Shown here: piece after piece, positions 11,316 through 12,686 of the stretch | How the letters are laid out: each line of letters opens with the position of its first letter | Position numbering within the stretch: position 1 is the stretch's first letter | From: an uncultured Oscillospiraceae bacterium | GTDB lineage: Bacteria; Bacillota; Clostridia; Oscillospirales; Oscillospiraceae | Reading direction: 5' to 3' | Assembly: GCA_934574095.1 (NCBI GenBank) | Contig: CAKTMW010000049.1 | Span: 1-12,686 of the forward strand | Length of the DNA: 12,686 nucleotides | Notes under the pieces: generated by a model | What the model saw: only the letters and a program-made list of their open reading frames with translations | Told to the model about the DNA's origin: nothing | Databases searched by the model: none | Position numbers and translations under genes: made by a program

Positions 11316-12338
11316 ATGCGGGGCAGCCTCTTCGGGCAGGTAGCCGGAATGGCGATACTCCCTTCAACGCTTCTCGGCATCTTGCCGGTGGGGTGCCTCC
11401 TTTCTATGCACGGCACCCTGTCGGCAGAAACATTTCTGGCAGTCATCGTGCTTTCCTTCGGCGTCATGCAGCCGCTGATCACCGCCTTCTCCTACACCGA
11501 CGACATTGCACAGGTCAAAACCATCGTCGGCGAGGTGGCGGAAGTGCTGTCCGGTCAGGATATCCAGCGTCCAACGATGGCGGAAAGGCTGCCGGTCGAT
11601 AACGCCATCGAGCTGAAGGATGTCCGCTTTGCCTACCACGACAAGGAAGTGCTCCACGGTATCAGCCTGCATATAGCGCCGGGCACCGTCAACGCACTGG
11701 TGGGCCCCTCCGGCAGCGGAAAGTCCACCATTGCCCGGCTTACCGCCTCCCTGTGGGATGTAAAGGACGGCACGATCGAGCTGGGCGGCGTGGATATCCG
11801 TACACTTCCGCTGGCAGAGTGTACGAAGCGCATCGCCTATGTATCCCAGGACAACTATCTCTTTGACCTTTCGGTGATGGACAATATCCGCATGGGAAAA
11901 AAGGGCGCAACCGACGAGGAAGTCATCGATGCGGCGAAAAAATGCGGCTGCCATGCGTTCATCCTGTGTCTGGAAAACGGCTATCAGACGGTCTGCGGTG
12001 CTTCCGGCGGCCACCTCTCCGGCGGCGAGCGCCAGCGCATCTCTATCGCCCGGGCGATTATGAAGGACGCACCCATCATCATTCTGGATGAGGCCACAGC
12101 CAATGTTGACCCGGAAAACGAAAAGGAGCTCATGGAGGCCGTTGCAGAATTGACCCACGATAAGACGGTCATCATGATTGCTCACCGGCTGAAAACTGTG
12201 CGCCATGCCGACCAAATTTTTGTGGTCGATCACGGTGAGATCGTTCAGCAGGGCACCCATGACGAGCTGGTTGCTGTTGACGGGCTCTACCGCCGCTTCG
12301 TGGTGGAGCGGCAGCAGGCCGCCGGGTGGAAGGTCTGA
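11316..12338 (+). pseudogene. 5'-truncated ABC exporter (C-terminal half)
   Basis: The frame gives 340 residues, against about 580 for a full half-transporter. It keeps the last membrane helices (about 8-30 and 38-60) and a complete nucleotide-binding domain. That domain has Walker A GPSGSGKST (130-138), the Q-loop glutamine Q178 in VSQDN, signature LSGGE (234-238), Walker B IIILDE (254-259) and switch histidine H290 in MIAHR. The missing N-terminal membrane domain, about 240 residues, means it cannot form a normal channel. There is no ribosome site near the ATG at 11316. The frame is open back to a stop at 11292, and the homologous text seems to begin near 11297, so the break is there. The family is a type IV exporter, with possible likeness to siderophore or multidrug pairs such as YbtP/YbtQ, but the substrate cannot be told. 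It ends in a strong terminator. Confidence 0.8.
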
Positions 12339-12358
12339 TTTCACTTTGCATATTATTC

Positions 12359-12397
12359 AACAAAGCCCGTACCAGTTAAACTGATACGGGCTTTGTT
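12359..12397. terminator. Bidirectional Rho-independent terminator
   Basis: AACAAAGCCCGTA (12359-12371) pairs perfectly with 12385-12397, and CAG (12373-12375) with CTG (12381-12383) extends the stem past one mismatch. TTTGTT closes the plus-strand side, and the mirrored AACAAA gives T-rich sequence on the minus strand. It separates the convergent ABC fragment and P-type ATPase. Confidence 0.8.
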
Positions 12398-12494
12398 ATG
12401 CTCCGCGTTTATCCGCCCCCCTAACGCTAATAACACAGCGTCTGCAAGGAGCAGAGAAGCACCTTGCCGCCTCTCTGCACCTACGCTTGCTTAC
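12398..12494. other. Short spacer with a weak hairpin
   Basis: Between the terminator and the P-type ATPase stop there is only one weak hairpin, GCAGAGA (12451-12457) with TCTCTGC (12472-12478). No gene is seen. Confidence 0.4.
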
Positions 12495-12686
12495 TTATTT
12501 TGGGGTATATTCTTCTTCGTCCAGCAGATCGGTCATATTCCGCAGGCTGATGCCCAGGGTGGACCCGTTGTGCAGCAGTGCCGAGGTGGTGGGCGGAAGT
12601 ACCCCCGCTACACCCAGCGCGATCAGCGTCAGGTTGAAGCCCACGATGAAGCGGTAGCTGCCGTGGATACGCTCCATCAGTGCCTC
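12495..12686 (-). CDS. Heavy-metal P-type ATPase, C-terminal end (partial)
   Basis: The last 63 residues of a membrane ATPase enter from the right window edge; the frame is open to 12686 and stops at 12495. The text ERIHGSYRFIVGFNLTLIALG, then AGVLPPTTSALLHNGST, then ISLRNMTDLL matches the C-terminal end of P1B-type heavy-metal-translocating ATPases (last two membrane helices and the conserved LHN-S-T loop). These pumps use ATP to export ions such as copper, cadmium, zinc or lead; the metal cannot be told because the CPx site and soluble domains lie outside. The short acidic tail ends DEEEYTPK. An apparent ATG at 12677 is internal and not a start. No U-tract hairpin lies between the stop and the bidirectional terminator at 12359-12397, which can end its transcript. 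Confidence 0.82.
   Translation of the reverse strand, partial: EALMERIHGSYRFIVGFNLTLIALGVAGVLPPTTSALLHNGSTLGISLRNMTDLLDEEEYTPK

Noticed and set aside
11364..12344. A 326-residue minus-strand frame
   Set aside because: It is opposite the ABC ATPase domain, whose Walker and signature motifs are unmistakable.

Overview
The window looks like chromosomal DNA from an anaerobic, spore-forming, GC-rich gut Clostridia lineage, probably Oscillospiraceae or a relative. The spmA-spmB sporulation pair, an AbrB-type regulator with a C-terminal zinc ribbon, a DUF6472-type mini-protein, a T-box leader and the Gram-positive style ribosome sites and terminators all fit this. The assignment is an inference from gene content, not from a database search.

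Left part (1-8180) is ordinary, GC-rich chromosome. A T-box leader with its promoter runs off the left edge on the minus strand. A gene-free, palindrome-rich stretch (200-786) follows. Then come a radical SAM enzyme (minus), a tandem OB-fold SSB-like protein (plus), a 56-residue DUF6472-type protein with a near-consensus promoter, and an AbrB-family regulator (minus) divergent from spmA-spmB. Next is a two-gene operon of a duplicated DUF1538 membrane protein and a double PII-like protein. A convergent minus-strand operon closes this part, with a minimal MGMT-family protein followed by a fold-III PLP decarboxylase.

Middle part (about 8180-11300) has lower GC and is a scrapyard of mobile elements. 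It holds a run of hairpins with an orphan terminator and a chimeric reading frame joining a DUF3847-like N-terminus to a serine-recombinase DUF4368 tail. It also holds a truncated, frameshifted SpaA-type surface-protein fragment, the 5' end of an IS3/IS150-like element, and a sigma-region-4-like regulator typical of integrative elements. Last comes a complete-looking attenuator leader (promoter, 17-residue peptide, hairpin, AAAGGAG) with no full-length gene behind it.

Right part (11300-12686) has the C-terminal half of an ABC exporter fused just behind that leader. After a bidirectional terminator comes the C-terminal end of a heavy-metal P-type ATPase that continues beyond the window on the minus strand.

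Most notable are the DUF1538/PII pair as a candidate PII-controlled transport system of unknown substrate, the in-frame DUF3847-DUF4368 chimera whose tail is coded by a terminator hairpin, and the attenuator leader that has lost its gene. I saw no tRNA, rRNA or CRISPR array.
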